The notes under the pieces are model-generated. The model was not told where the DNA came from. It was given only the letters and a program-made list of their open reading frames with translations, and ran no database searches. A program made the translations under genes and the position numbers. From assembly GCA_964035795.1 (NCBI GenBank), contig OZ038322.1, positions 12,044,038 to 12,108,037 on the forward strand: DNA of 64,000 nt, given 5' to 3'. Origin of the DNA: Pterobdella sp. o SKG-2022 (Eukaryota; Annelida; Clitellata; Hirudinida; Piscicolidae). The first letter of the stretch is position 1; each line of letters begins with the position of its first letter. This document shows positions 22,830 through 36,201 of this stretch, piece by piece.

Positions 22830-25460
22830 ATCCTCGTTCGCCGGTGTACGGCTTTCTTCCAGCTTCCATAGGTCCCTGTCTTGCGCCAGTTCAACTGTTT
22901 GATCTATGTTTAGTTTGTGAGAAGGCTGGTGCTAGGTCTTCCACGCTTTGCGTTTTTTTTCTTGAGGCAATTGATGGTGGATTGTTTAGCTGGAACCAGA
23001 TCATCCATGCGCAGACTATGGCCTAACATTTGCCAGCGTTGCTTTGTCACGATTTGAGATGCTGGTTCAATTCACGGTTTCTGTTTTCATGCGGTTTGGC
23101 CAGAAAACCTCACATACATACCGCACCATTTTTCGGTTGAAACTGTCCACCGATCTACCATCCCCTTGTCCATTTCCCACGTGCTACAACCAAAAAGCAT
23201 GATGCTTTGAACGTAAGCTTTGTAGATTCTTAACTTTTTGTTTCTTGTTATGCTCGAGTTCCATATTTTTTTAGCTTGAGCATTGCCGTTGTTTTTAGCT
23301 GCTTTCGCCTTTTCCACTCTTGCTTTGTATCGAGTAGCATGCCCAGTTTTTTCGGATTTTTCCACTCGTTGTCTGATCCGATTTTGAGAATCTCCGTTTT
23401 CGTGGGATCCATTTTTAGGTTACTTTTCCAATATTTTTTCCACTATATTTAGGTTGACGCTATCTTTGCTAATGAAATCAACATCATCAGCATATGCAAT
23501 GTCTTGGGCATGGACATTATTTCTGACTTCTCTCAACGCTGCTTCTAGGTATGTGGTGAAAAGTACTGGACTGAGACCATCTCCTTGAGGAATGCCAATA
23601 TTGGTGTCAAAAGTGGATCCTACTTCTTTGGTTCTCACTCTCAAACTGGTGTCATTGAGTAGAAAATGTATCAACTTCATATCTTCCTCGGAGCAGATTG
23701 TATTCAATATCTCCATCATTTTTACTCTGTTGACCGAGTCAAAGACTGAGGATAAGTCTATACCTTGGATTGTAATTTTGTTATTGGTGCTTAATGTGCT
23801 TGCTATTTCTAGTTTGAGTGTCCATACAATGTCTTCTATGGATCTACCTTTCCTATAGGCAGCTTGGCTGGGTGATAGGTAGTTGTCTATTGTTGGTCTT
23901 AGTCTATTTAGAGTGATGAGTGATATTATTTTTCTAATGGTGGAGAGTAGTATTATTGGTCTGGTGTTTTCTACTTTTTTGGTTTTATTGTGTTTTGGTA
24001 TAGGGAGTAGGATGCCAAGGCCAAGTTGGTGAGGTTGTTTATTGTTGATTGTGGTGTTTATTATATGAGTAAGTTTGTCAATGGTTGTGCTACTCAATAT
24101 TTTCATCATTTCTGCTACAATATTGTCATAGCCTGGTGATCTATTGTTTTTGAGTGATTTTATGGCAGAGTTGACTTCACTATTGGTTATTTTGACATTG
24201 ATATGTGTTTGGTTTTCTTGTTTTTGTTGTGTTGCTGTTGTAGACTTGTTGAATTTTTTTTTATAGTATGAAGTGAATTGAAAGTTGGTATAGAAAAATG
24301 GTGGAGTTTTATGTTTGATGTTTAGTTGTTTTATGCATTCTTTGATTGTAGTTTGAATTTTCTATTTCTTTCAATTGTTCTTCTGTTATTGAAGATTTGT
24401 TATCTGAGCATTTTTTGTTAATTTGTTTTTGTATGTGTTTTTCTTTGTTTAAGTTTATTTTTGTAGTTTGATTTATTTTACAATTTTTCAAAATGTTTCT
24501 GATTTTATTGATTTTGTTCTTAAGTTTGTTTATTTCTGGGTCTTTTATTTTAGTTTGTTGGTTGCTTTGCTTTTTGAAACATTTCAGGGCAGATTTATAT
24601 ATTATTTTTTGAAAATTTTCAATATTTGTGAAATTGGTTAATATCATATTTAAGAAGTTTTTGATATTTGTCTGTTGATAAGTGAGTTTTGTATTTTGTT
24701 GTTTAGGTTTTTTCCAAAGTTGGTGGGATTCTGGTATTTGCAGTATCACTTTGACAAGCCTGTAATCTGTTGATAGTTTTATACCAGAGTAGCTTCTGGA
24801 GTTTTTGATGTAGCTGATGATTTTTTGTTGAGTGATGATGTAGTCTATTGTGTTAAAAACCATTTTGTTATTCAGTTTTCCTTGCCATGTGGTTAGGTGT
24901 CTGGCAGGATGTTTGAAGAGTGTGTTGGTGGCAGTTAAATTGTTGATTGCCAAAAATTCATTTAACAAACTGCCATTTTTATTTTCATACCCTCTTGAAA
25001 AGTGGCCTTTGTGTGTAGACTTGATTGAGCTTCTGCCTATTTTTGCATTGAAGTCTCCTTGTAATATAAGTATTTGGTTTGATTTTGTTTTTATGATTGC
25101 CTGGAGTACTTCAAGAAATTCTTCATAGATTTCTTGTTTTTTATTTGAGAGGATTTGTGTTGGTCCATAACAGTTCACTATTTTGAAATGTGCACCTTTG
25201 AGATTGCCTTCTAGTATTGCAACTCTGTCCAAAATGTTGTGCGTGGTGAGATTAGTCCATTTCATACTTACTGCAAATCCGAGACCGTAGTGGTGTGTGC
25301 TGGAAGAGAGTAAGTGTAGAGTACTGTTTTTTTGTTGTATTGTTTCCTCGTTTTTGTTTCTTAGAGGCAAAGTACGTCCAAGTCGTAGTCGGCAAAAAGT
25401 TCATCTAAGCATTCTCTTTTTGTCTTGCAGTTTACAGATTTGGTTTCTTTAAATGTATTC
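22830..25460 (-). mobile_element. APE-type non-LTR retrotransposon, decayed
   Basis: Read on the minus strand from 25460. First an apurinic-type endonuclease: DLDVLCL-stop-ETKT, HHYGLGFAVS, ILQGDFNAKIG, NTIDYIITQ and KLSTDYRLV. Next a linker (KSLKNNRSPGYDNI) and the reverse transcriptase with RPIILLSTIRKII, SQAAYRKGRSIEDI, GIPQGDGLSPVLF and IAYADDVDF (24109-23420). Then a C-terminal region with IWNSSI, SIMLFGCSTWEM, GHSLRMDD and RDLWKLEE. The Gln of the endonuclease motif LCLQETK is now a TAA codon. There are frameshifts near 25370 and near 24350 and further breaks after 23090, so the copy is dead. An RTE-like affiliation is possible but not certain. Confidence 0.9.
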
Positions 25461-26922
25461 TTATTTCAAGAGCTTATAGAGACATATGCTAATAATTTTT
25501 TATTAAATTATTAAGGATTTAAGCATGCGGTTTATCACTTTTATATTGTTGAAAAATCAATAGTTGAGATAAATAAACTATTTTTTAATGAGTTGATTTA
25601 CTATAAAAACACTCTGTTTTATTGGTAATAATCCCAGCCTTACGCGTAACCGCTTTTCCAGTATTTAGATTAAATAAAAACGTTCCCACGCGAGTATATT
25701 AACATGTCCCAAAATGTATACAATTAATTGAAAAATAATATTTTTACTCAAAAAATTGCATAATGAAAGATGTTTATACTACATAAGGCTGCTCAAATTT
25801 TTTCCGGTCAACGAAGATGCTCAATTGAATATTGAAGCTCTAGATCTGTCTGGTGTCACAGAATGCTCGGTCATTTCATCTTCCAACCATTCCATTGAAA
25901 GTTGGCTTTCCAATTAGATCATTGAATTTTTTCATACATAATTGAAATAATTTGGAAAAAAATGATTTTTTTGCCTAAAATATAATAATAGGTTTGAAAA
26001 TACGATTTATCGATTCACACGAGCTATGTCAAACTGCCACGCTGTCTTCCAATACACAAAGCCTAAACTACAAACAACAAATTGACTGGATCAATATGTT
26101 TTATAAGGTTTAACCTAGATTTAAACAAATGAAAAAAAAATAATTTTCATATCAAAAATAATTAATTTTTCAAAAATGCATTTTATTTTTTTTAACAATT
26201 TTTTTATTTTCAGTGTGTGAAAATGATTGAGAATGCAGATAGAAAAGCTGGTAGCATGAATATTGAAACTTGAGCGAAATAATATCCATAAATTAGTTTT
26301 TCTTTTCCATTCCATTTATATAATAGTTTTATGCTTTTTTGTTTTTCTTTTGGTTTTTATTTTTTTTAATCCTAACTTAACTTGGAGACTTTTTATTGAA
26401 TAAATTTGTTTTTGCTTTTCTGGGTTCTATTAAGGAGAATTGACTTAAGTCTAAATAACTATACAAATAAATTATTCATTGTCTTAAAAATGGAACAAAT
26501 GGCTAGCTTTGATAGAAGAATATAGATTAATGCCAAGAAACCGTTCCAGGCAATTCAAGCTAAATATATAAAAATGACCTAAAAACACGAAATGGGTCAT
26601 GGTCAAGCTCTTTTCAAGGTAATCTTCTGTTGATGTTTTTGATTATTTGCTGAGCTACTTTGCCAGCCTATCTTATCATTTGCATATGCCTTACTAGCTA
26701 TATGCAGTGAAAGTTATTAAAAGCAGCCAATGGGAATCACACAATTTTTTAATGTATTATAAATTATTACAAGATCCGCCCCTTCTTCTAGCTTTGCTAA
26801 ACGTCAACATTATACCGGCATAGTAGTTGTTTACCAACAGCTGATCGTTTTGAGATGTTTTGAAATCTTGAAATTATTCGTCAAAATTTTGAAATTCGGA
26901 AAAAATTTTTGAAAACTATTCA
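25461..26922. other. Spacer upstream of the ZNF395-like gene, no gene seen
   Basis: AT-rich with runs of A and T. The last 200 bases before the start codon are richer in G+C and presumably hold the promoter and 5' leader of the gene at 26923. No repeat element is clear. Confidence 0.4.
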
Positions 26923-29900
26923 ATGTTTGGAAGCAAAAGACCTGGCAAAAGATCAATCGTCGGAACGAAAGTTTGCGCCGTTTTTGATGAGCAATTTTAC
27001 CGGCCCGGCTCTATACAGAGCGTTCAGATGCCGGCCGAACAATGTCAAGAGCAAACTTATTCCGTAGTTTTTGATGAAGGAGGTTGTGGTGTTTATAAAG
27101 AGCATCAATTAATCGGACCTGGATTTAGAAGTTTATGCGCTGATCAAGTGAAAACTGGACAAAAGATTTATCTGACGCATAATAACCGTGAGGTTAAAGG
27201 CATAGTTCTGGGTTTATATCCCGTGGAAAATAAAGAAGAAACTCTAAAGTACTGGATGGTGGGCATATCGAACGATGTCAACATCACTGTGAAGGTGAAA
27301 CTTGAGGACATTAGGCTTATGGAAAGCCGTAAATCTGCCCGTTTGAGTGACCAAGATACTGATTACACTAGGATGGCAGATGTTAATGAAAACAAAAAAA
27401 GAAGTAATGTTATTGACGTTCCACATTCTTCATACAAACAAAGGTGATTTTTCTAGTTAAAATTTTTTCTCAAATATTAATAATTTCGATTTGAATTTTT
27501 GCAAAAATACTTATTTTTGCAAAAATACTTATTTTTGAGCATTTTAAAAACTAAAATTGCTAATAATAAAGGTTTACATTTTCACATTCATATGCTATAC
27601 TTTATAGGTACAGACTTTAGTAAAAATTTTATCTCATTAAACAGTAAATTTGCACCAATTGGTATAAATAGAAAAAGAGATATTGAAATAGAAGTGATGG
27701 ATGAAAATATGGCTGCTATGGTTCTCACTTCTTTATCTCACAACCCTTTGTCCTATGCAAGTAATTCATATTAGCTCTTATTCAAAACTAAAGTGCTTTT
27801 CCATGCTAATTTCAATCTTATTATTTGAAAATTTTATACTTACAATTTTATCATTGAAAATATATTAAAAATTATTTATTAATATTTAATCAAATATTTA
27901 GTTAATTAACCAGAAATATAAAATTTTACATAAGTTGAAAACAGTCCTGATTCTTCACCCAATGAGTATTCCTGTTCATCCCCTAATGACTCTCTGCTTT
28001 CTCAAAGTGCCCCTTCTTCCATTACCCATCCTTCTAATAACTCATTCAACCACTTTTATACACACCATAAACAAGACTATTTGAGCAATTATGGGTCTAA
28101 TTCTTTTGACTTCTCTGAAGAAGATATTCCTTTTGAGGTTTACTTAGGCTATAACTTTAATCACGACAGCTTGCATTCATATAAAGCAAAAGCAAACATC
28201 TAAGGTGCTAATAATGTTCAAATTAATATTTAAACTCCCTCAAACCAGAGATTATGAATTATGTTAAATGGTTTCCAAGGAACTATGTAATAAAACATGT
28301 ATTTCATGTTTTATGCATTTTAAATGATAAGTTTAATCTAAATTTTTAACATTTTCACAAAATCTTGAAATATCAAATATTTAAATGTACTGATAAACCA
28401 GTGTATGAGCATTTATATTTTCATGAAAATGCATACATCACGACCAATGTTTAATGTCAAAACGTGCTTACACAAGTGAAATCCAATACACAGATAACTA
28501 AAAGAACAGTGTACCAATGCACTTGGAGAGGATGCAATCAAATATATAATACATGCAATGGCATTGAAAAACATATCAGATTCGAACACCTTGGGTTTAT
28601 ACGTTTTATAGCTTTTTTATTTAATAAATAATGTTTATCGTCGATTCACCAAGAAAACTTGATTTCTTCTAAACAGAATATATCTATAAAAAAATTCAAA
28701 TTAAATAATTATTCGTGGTCAATTAATTTATTATCCATTTCAAAGGCCTACCGCTGACTCAGATCGCGAAGAAGAGTTTTATTACACTGAGCTTGAATTT
28801 GATGCTGCTATAAAGAACAATAATTTTTTCAATTGTAAGAGCATTCAGGATGACAGTAATGATGAAGAAATTGACGTGACAAATGTTAGGAGAAAATGCC
28901 AATCAGAAAGCTTTAATAACATTAATCCTTACAATCCTATCTATGATCACAACTATCAGAAAAAAGTACTTTATTCAAATTTTAAAACTAACTTTATATG
29001 CTTTTATGTTCAAGATTTATTCGATTGAAATGATTTTTGTATGTTGCGTCATTATGATCGTTAATCTTATTCAGGCTTGTGAGCACTTTTCAGCATCAAT
29101 CCCCAGCCACACGAGCTTCCACTTGGGCTCCAACAATCTCAGGAAAGACATCGACAACAATAACATAAAAAATAATACCAATAACAGCCATAAAAGCAGC
29201 ACTTTACGCAATGATACTTTTCACTACAACTCAAGAAGCAAAAGGCATTCTTTCAACAATTGCATCTCCAACAGGCGTTATGACAGTTATTTTGATAATC
29301 ACACTCTGAGGAACCGAAACAAAAACAAGCATTCAACTACCAAGGATGACTCTGAAGCTGACGAGCTTTCTAAATCTCTTCCTTGGACCTTTTCTGAGAA
29401 AGTCAGTCAAAATTATAGCACGTTTTGAAAAAAATTGAACAAGTATGAATAATTTTATAGTTATAAATACAACTGGTATTATTTTCTTTAGATGGACGTA
29501 GACTTCATTAGTGATTTAGATGAAAAAAAAGATAAAACGGAAGTATCTAAAGCGTCAACCACTCTACCTACCCATCGACATGCCAAGCAATTCTCATTAA
29601 CGTCAGTCTCAACATCACAAAGGTATTTGACTACAAGGAAGTTTCATTTTTTTGAATTTATGTATCGCTTATTGAACACGAGTTTATTTGGCTTTTCAAA
29701 TTAAAAGTATAGTTGAGAAAATACTTATGATTTTTGAAAACCTTCATAAAACGAGGATTTTAAAATAAATTTAGTTGCGTATAAAACCATGGGTTTTGAT
29801 AAATAAGACCTTATCATAAACAGATTCTTTTGAATAGCAAGAATACTAAGATAAAATTTTCAATGATTTACTAAAACGACCACAACTACGATGATAGGAA

Positions 29901-30030
29901 AAGCCATACAGAGGTCAAGAAGTGTAGGAAGGTGTATGGACTGGACAACAAAGCTGCTTGGTGCACCCAATGCAAATGGAAGAAGGCCTGTTCTCGCTTC
30001 CACCACAAAAACATCGACCAAGCTAATTAA
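26923..30030 (+). CDS. ZNF395: ZNF395/SLC2A4RG-type zinc-finger and C-clamp transcription factor
   Basis: Members of this family (ZNF395, SLC2A4RG, ZNF704) are nuclear DNA-binding regulators. Exons: 26923-27443, 27621-27760, 27935-28137, 28494-28594, 28746-28884, 29075-29401, 29492-29622, 29904-30030; phases join to 562 residues. Exon 1 opens [17 protein letters not shown], like the family N-terminus. Exon 2 contains [14 protein letters not shown], nearly identical to ZNF395. Exon 4 codes a C2H2 finger with spacing C-x4-C-x12-H-x4-H, ending EHLG. Exon 5 has [10 protein letters not shown], the conserved patch after the finger. Exon 8 gives [20 protein letters not shown]: a C-clamp for DNA binding. 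Exon 6 has an unusual Asn/His/Ser-rich stretch. The borders of exons 2 and 3 were set by phase. It cannot be told from ZNF704 or SLC2A4RG here. Confidence 0.9.
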
Positions 30031-31859
30031 TTATATTTTTCCGAGCATTTATTTTGTATTATTCTTTATCAGTTTGAATCATTGAATCGTTTTCCTGCTT
30101 TAAACTGTTTCAATTTTTTTTTGTTAATCTACACGTTCAATTGGATAAGGATTGTTACATTAAAGCTGTTAATTTTTGTTTTTGATTTAATATATATTTA
30201 TTCGTTGCTTCAATGGAACTATTGCTTAAAACTGCATCATAATATACAGCTCATATTTGTCTGCATATGCCCTTCTAGCTTAATCGTTCTTCGTTGTTTT
30301 TTATATCATTAAACATCAGGTATTTTTGAATGATCACTTCATTAATAAATAGTAACTTTAGATTCATAAGTTAGAGCCATTATTTGATGTGTCATTTAAA
30401 AATTACAAGTAATTAGATTTGAATCTAGCGTCCCCATAAATTCATCTATATATGATATACAGTTTTAATCAAATTAAAATGATTTCTTTCACGTTATTAA
30501 ATGCCTGTGACGTTTCAATTTTCATAATATTAAATCTATTAGTTTTCCAGTGCTTATCATTGTAGGCATCCTTTAGCACTTCTTGGAATTATTCGTGGTG
30601 GAAGATGCTTTGAATTTTTATAAATTCGGTTTTAAATTAGAAATTACAGGTTTGAACTTGTATTTTTTCATTTAAGTTTTGAGTAAATTAATTACTGGTT
30701 TTGTCTTCAAGATTTTTTCATTGATTCGCGTTAACCACTGCATGTTCTGATATTTCTTTCGGCTTATCAATGCCACAGCATCATTCATGTCAATTGTAAT
30801 ATAACAAATATACATCATGTAATTTTGTATAATGTTCAAAGTGAATCTTGATATCAATTTACAACAATCATTGCCGCAAAACTTCATTAAATCATGTAAT
30901 AACCATCATCTTATCTACAATTCAAACGATTATCATCCTTCATGATTCATTTCCTTAGAGTGTTAGCGTATTAATTTTATCACATTACCTATGTTGATAA
31001 CTCAGGTATGCTATTATTCAAGCATCTGCCTAAACACCGTTATGTAGTTATATACTTCTGTCGTTTATAATTATAGGTCTTTTGAACTTATTTTTTTTGA
31101 CTGTGCTGAAACATCGTAATTTTTAAAAATTTTATTTGCATTGTTAATCTTTGAATGCGGAGCTGTTCTGAACAGACCTTGACGTAAATTTCAATCCTTC
31201 CAAACTAGTGATTCTAAGCTTAATACCTAAGAGCAGTTCTATAACTACTACATGCACCTACATTTGCAACTGACATTAAAGCAAAAATTATTTTTGATGG
31301 TATGCTGTCAATTTTTAACTTATAGCTTAGATATTTTCCTGCATTCTCGGTTTAATTTTTAGTTGATATTAATATTTTGGTTTCAATCTGTTACGTAACC
31401 GTTTTGACACTTATCAAAAAATACTGGTGAAAATTATATTTTTAGAATATTTGAACTTAATAAATTGTAATTTTAAATTTTATCGTCCGTAACCATGAAA
31501 ATTAGTTTAATTTAAACATTTATTTTGCTTTAAATTATCTGACTTTTTGGCTAGAGTTTTGTTGAACTGCTTGTTAAATTTTATTACTATTGTCTTGTTG
31601 ACCGCACGTGTAATGAAATTATGGCTTGAATTTTAGCCTTTATGGATTGACCAATAAATGAAAAGTTTATTTGGTTGAACTGATCGAAAAAAACATTCCA
31701 TGATTATTTACATAGACCGGATAAAAACTAAAACGATTACTAGTTAACTCTTGAGCTATTTTAAAAACAAAGGAAGCAAAAATTTGAAGATCTAAAATTA
31801 TTAAAATTGAAAAAATCAAAGGCACAAGAAGAGACTGATAAAATTAAATGATGGAGGCG
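30031..31859. other. Spacer between two convergent genes, no gene seen
   Basis: Contains the presumed 3' untranslated regions of the ZNF395-like gene (an AATAAA lies at 30344-30349) and of SIRT5 (AATAAA on the minus strand at 31666-31671). The rest is AT-rich without a frame I can support. Confidence 0.45.
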
Positions 31860-34800
31860 TCACGGTGAGAGCGCTTGAGGAAGAGTTCGGGAGCAAGGTC
31901 CTCTAAAATGGTATCTACAATCACCAATAAAAACTTATTAATTTGAAAAATATTAAAAGTAATGTTCGTTCATATTTGAACATATATTTATAATGATTTG
32001 AAACTTTCAATGAAATCATATTGAAACAAGTGCGAAAAACCTGAAAAGAGCAGTAGCAGGAGTACTTTCGATGTTGAATTCAGCAACAGGCACTCCTCTC
32101 TCGGCTAATTGAGGGGCGTATTGAGCAGCGGGGTACACAACCGATGATGTACCCACCTTAATGAAGATTCATTAATGTTGAAGAACATCATCAACCCTTT
32201 AAATTGAATTATTCAGTCTCATTATTATTCATAAAATGATAAGGAACATGTGATACGAAGAAAAAATTTATGTAGCGACTAATGAAGAGGTATTTGGTGA
32301 AGTTCATACGAGCTTGAATATAAATTATAAACCGGCAGCAGGTAACATCTACTATCATTCCAAATGCAGAATTATTTTAAAAATAGCTTTTAGAAGAATC
32401 TGTTGTATTTATGCTATAGAATATGAAAACAAAATTCCATCTTTTTCCATAATTAAACTATGCGTTTTGGAATGTTTAAATTTAAATCATTAATAAATCA
32501 AGCTCTTGGAGCTAAAAGATAATACTAATTTGAGATTAATAAACGTCGATTGTTCAACCAAACGACTGAACTTAATTTCATATTATGATATTTAGATATT
32601 TTCTCGTCTTAGAAACTCTCGTAAAAACCCTCTTTATTCGTTTTGAATTAATCTAACATGAGTTTACAATTGCTTTCATATTGACTGGGTTTGATGATCA
32701 AAGGTAGATGCTCCAAGAAAATATCAGTAGAATCATTAAAACACACCTTTAGATGATGTATTATTGGTGAAAATAATTATGGGGACGTACCTGAGGCACT
32801 TCAGGTAGAAATCAATACCCTTTCTATTCATTTCAACTAAGTGTATTTCTAATAAGTCAAACAAACTTTATCATCCTCCCAAAAACTAGAAATCATATCT
32901 AAAAATAGGTGAGAAATGCAGATGCTATGAAACAAACATTCATGCATCAAGGTCAATGGTGTTACTCCATTTACTTCGTCGCTAAATGAAGTTGTATAAA
33001 ATGAAAAAGAACTTTTGTCTACAGCATAGTTATAAGCCGATATAAATTAAGACGAAACTAGATAGAAAATATAAATAAAATATAAATAGAATAAAACAAA
33101 CAATAAATAAATATAAATTTTAAAAATTGTATCTAAACTTCGGTTTTCACAATTCAAAAAAATTTTTTAATATTAAAAAATTAAAAAAGAACAAACAATA
33201 AGGCAAAAGTCGCATTGGTCGAGCTCATCCTGAGTTCTCTCAATCACTTCATCTTTCAAGTTCTCTCCAAACCACACCACATCGGGTCGCAACAAACCTC
33301 CGCAACCAACTTCTGTGCATCTTTATAATCAAGCCTTTTTTAATTTTTTTTGATATCATTTCAATATTATTTCTATAGAATAGAAATCGCATTCTGAAAT
33401 ATAAAACTGTTAAACTTCTAATTATACTACGAGAAAACAATCCTGATTGAATTTCATGACGGGTTCGACCGCTCATTAAAATGTTGAGTCGAATATCAAG
33501 CTGAACTCAATTGTAGTCGACACATTTTTTTTCGTTTAAACAAACTATCACGAAGCTTTTTGTAGAAAAGCCAAAAATTATCAAGTGATATGTTTGAGAA
33601 AATGGAAATTCACTTTGTATCAGTATCCTTTTATTATAGTCAGCATCTTTACCTTTTCCAAGGGGTCCCTGACTTCTTTCCACGACGTAACCCTTTTTCT
33701 CTCTCCATTTCACACTGTCGTAGGCATCTTCAAGACTTAACCCAAGCCTACGACAAAGGTTTACCATCATACTTTTCCAAGCTAACCTTGGCCTTCCCCT
33801 TCCTCTACTGCCTTCCACCTCAAACCTCCACGCCTGCTTAACAAAATCATCATCCCCTTTCCCTACAGCATGGCCCAGCCATCTCAAAGTTCTTTGTCTC
33901 ACTTCAATAACAGTATTCTCCAACCCCAATTTATCAACTCGTTTGTAATGGCGATTGTAATTGTTAGCTGATGATGTAAGCATTGTTTGATGAAAATAAA
34001 AAGAAATCGAAATCACTTTAAAAAGAATTTGATTGATTGATAATTTAAGATTTGCTGACGAAAAACTTTTTGATAGATGTTAAAAATATCAAACGTTGTG
34101 TTTCTCACATTTGTGTCTTTAAAACTTTTTCATCAAGATGTGTTTACTCAAGCTGAAATTCTTTTTTATTCTTGAAAAATTTTGTTTTTGGTGTCATAAA
34201 GTGAAATAAAGAGGAAAACACTAAAAATGCTTAGTACTGGAATTATGTGAAGCTTTTCTTTTTTTTAGTGGTTAAATTGATGAAATTAGGTTTCTTCAAT
34301 CTTAAAAAAATCGGATTATTGAATATGCATTTGTTCAAAGTGAATTAAATGCGTCAACGAGGTTCAAGAAAGTTCAGTCGTATAAAGATGTCTAACTTAC
34401 CAAAACGGCTATTAAAACTATGACAAACAAGTAACCTACAAGGATGTCATGAACTTTTTAACTGACATTTAAATAACATAAGCCCAGTATCCTATTGAGG
34501 ATTAATTAATAAAGTTAAATTTAAGCTACTCTACTAAACAATTTGGTAACGTTAATGACTTAAAATATTCTTATCGCGAATAAACCTCTCGGCAAAGCTG
34601 GTTCAAGCAATTATGTTTGTCATACACACTCAAATAAACCACAAGCAGTAAAATGCTACTTTGGTAAAAGGCACTTCAATAGACAAAGGTTCAACAATCA
34701 CAAAAAAATTTGCAAAACGATTTGAAAATTTTTTACGGTATCTCTGATTGGCGGATTAATGCAATAAAAAATGAAGAAGATCAGTTTGATGAAGTTTTAT

Positions 34801-35987
34801 ATTGAATTAATTAGAAACAAAATAGCAATGTAATGAAATATAAACCTAGGTAGATCTTCTACAGAGATAAATGCATCTTTAGTTTTAAGATCAGGAGCTC
34901 TGTATATTTTAATATTTATTCAACATTATTCAATTATTTAGAAGTCTATTTAAAAAATAAAAAATAACTTTGAAGTAAGAATATATATTATACCCTTTAT
35001 TTTCAAGAGCTGGACATACTGGATTATTTCTGTTTACTTTGCTTATACCACAAGTGGTGCATCTCACCCTGAACAAACTTCCTACAGTATATAATAATAA
35101 AATTAGAGAATTTATAAAATATTTCTAATACTTTATTAAAAAAATTGTTAAGAAACTATTTTTTGATTTTAAAGTTAAAAAATCTTACCATGTAATTCAA
35201 TGACAGCTTCGGAACCTGCTGTTGTATGTAATTCATCAATATTTTGTGTTATCACAGTGAATCTTTTCCCTTCTCCTAAAAATCTTCGTTCACATTGCAC
35301 AAGCGAAAAATGAGCCTATGTAGTTAACCATAATTTTCAAGTTGAAATATGTTAATTTAATGAGTTGTTCAAGTATATTTGATACTTGAAAAGCTGATTA
35401 AATAAAAAATTTTAGCTATGAAATTATGGTTTATTATATTTTCTGAATTAAATTTAACACTTAGTAAAATATAATTTGGATCATAGTTTAAAAATATATT
35501 TTTCAAACAACCAACAGCATTTGGTCTTTTAGTCAGCATAACATTTCTTCTGTACTGATAAAATTCCCAAACTAAAGAAGGTTTATGAGAAAATGCTTCT
35601 GGTGTTGCCAAATCCTTTGGTTATATTTTTGGCAAAAAATATTTTTTAGTAATTGTGAAAAAACATTATTAGAAAATTTAAAAAACCCATTCAATATTTA
35701 CGGTAGCTTGCCACTTTCTCCAGTAGCCACCAGCTCCTCTGAATGTCGGCACTCCACTCTCGGCACTGATACCCGCACCCGTTAAGACAACAACTCTTTG
35801 AGCATTTGCAAATTCTTCTTTGAACGCTGCTAAATCTGAACTTTGCCGCACTTGACTCTATTACAACGTCAAATGAATTAAATTTTCGGCGTATTTTTTT
35901 AAACAGTAAAGATTTCGATCAAACCTTATTAGTCATTTTACCATAAAAAAAGCAAAAGTCTTTGCAGGTTTTCAAAAATTTAGACAT
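31860..35987 (-). CDS. SIRT5: SIRT5-like NAD-dependent protein deacylase
   Basis: Removes succinyl, malonyl and glutaryl groups from lysines in mitochondria, using NAD+. Exons: 35987-35925, 35857-35702, 35614-35516, 35315-35189, 35081-34994, 34899-34846, 33320-33197, 32156-32041, 31914-31860; 293 residues, all phases join. Motifs: [15 protein letters not shown] (NAD binding), EFYQYRR containing the Tyr-x-Tyr-Arg pair that reads acyl carboxylates in SIRT5, [12 protein letters not shown] with the catalytic His, zinc cysteines in RCTTCG and [28 protein letters not shown], and the short tail [11 protein letters not shown]. The N-terminus ([11 protein letters not shown]) is short and basic, as in a mitochondrial presequence. 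The 1.5-kb intron between exons 6 and 7 holds a LINE fragment. The stop is 12 residues earlier than in the mammalian protein. Confidence 0.95.
33590..33990 (-). mobile_element. C-terminal fragment of a LINE (in a SIRT5 intron)
   Basis: The minus strand codes [43 protein letters not shown] and SVKWR. This is the conserved end of many invertebrate APE-type LINE proteins, downstream of the reverse transcriptase. No RT motif remains. The frame is open but isolated, so this is a 5'-truncated copy. It is in the same orientation as SIRT5. Confidence 0.8.
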
Positions 35988-36201
35988 TTAAAGTTCAACA
36001 AGTTGTTTATGACAAAGATGGATTCAAGTCTAAATACGCCTTAAAGCTTTCAAATATATATATATATATCGTAAATATAAGCAGACCTTGAACTATTTGA
36101 TTTTTCAAAAATTTCATGGGACTTTATAATTTTTTAGAAGATATCGAAAACAAGTTGCAAATTCAATTCTTTTATTTTAGAACAGTATAAATCATTTATT
36201 T

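Noticed and set aside
24850..25128. 92-codon frame on the plus strand
   Set aside because: It is antisense to the endonuclease part of the LINE at 22830-25460, whose protein motifs are clear.
28138..28203. Read-through of ZNF395-like exon 3 to a stop
   Set aside because: The frame stays open for 21 codons past 28137, but the phase, the GT donor and the family match of the next exon favour splicing. An alternative short isoform remains possible.
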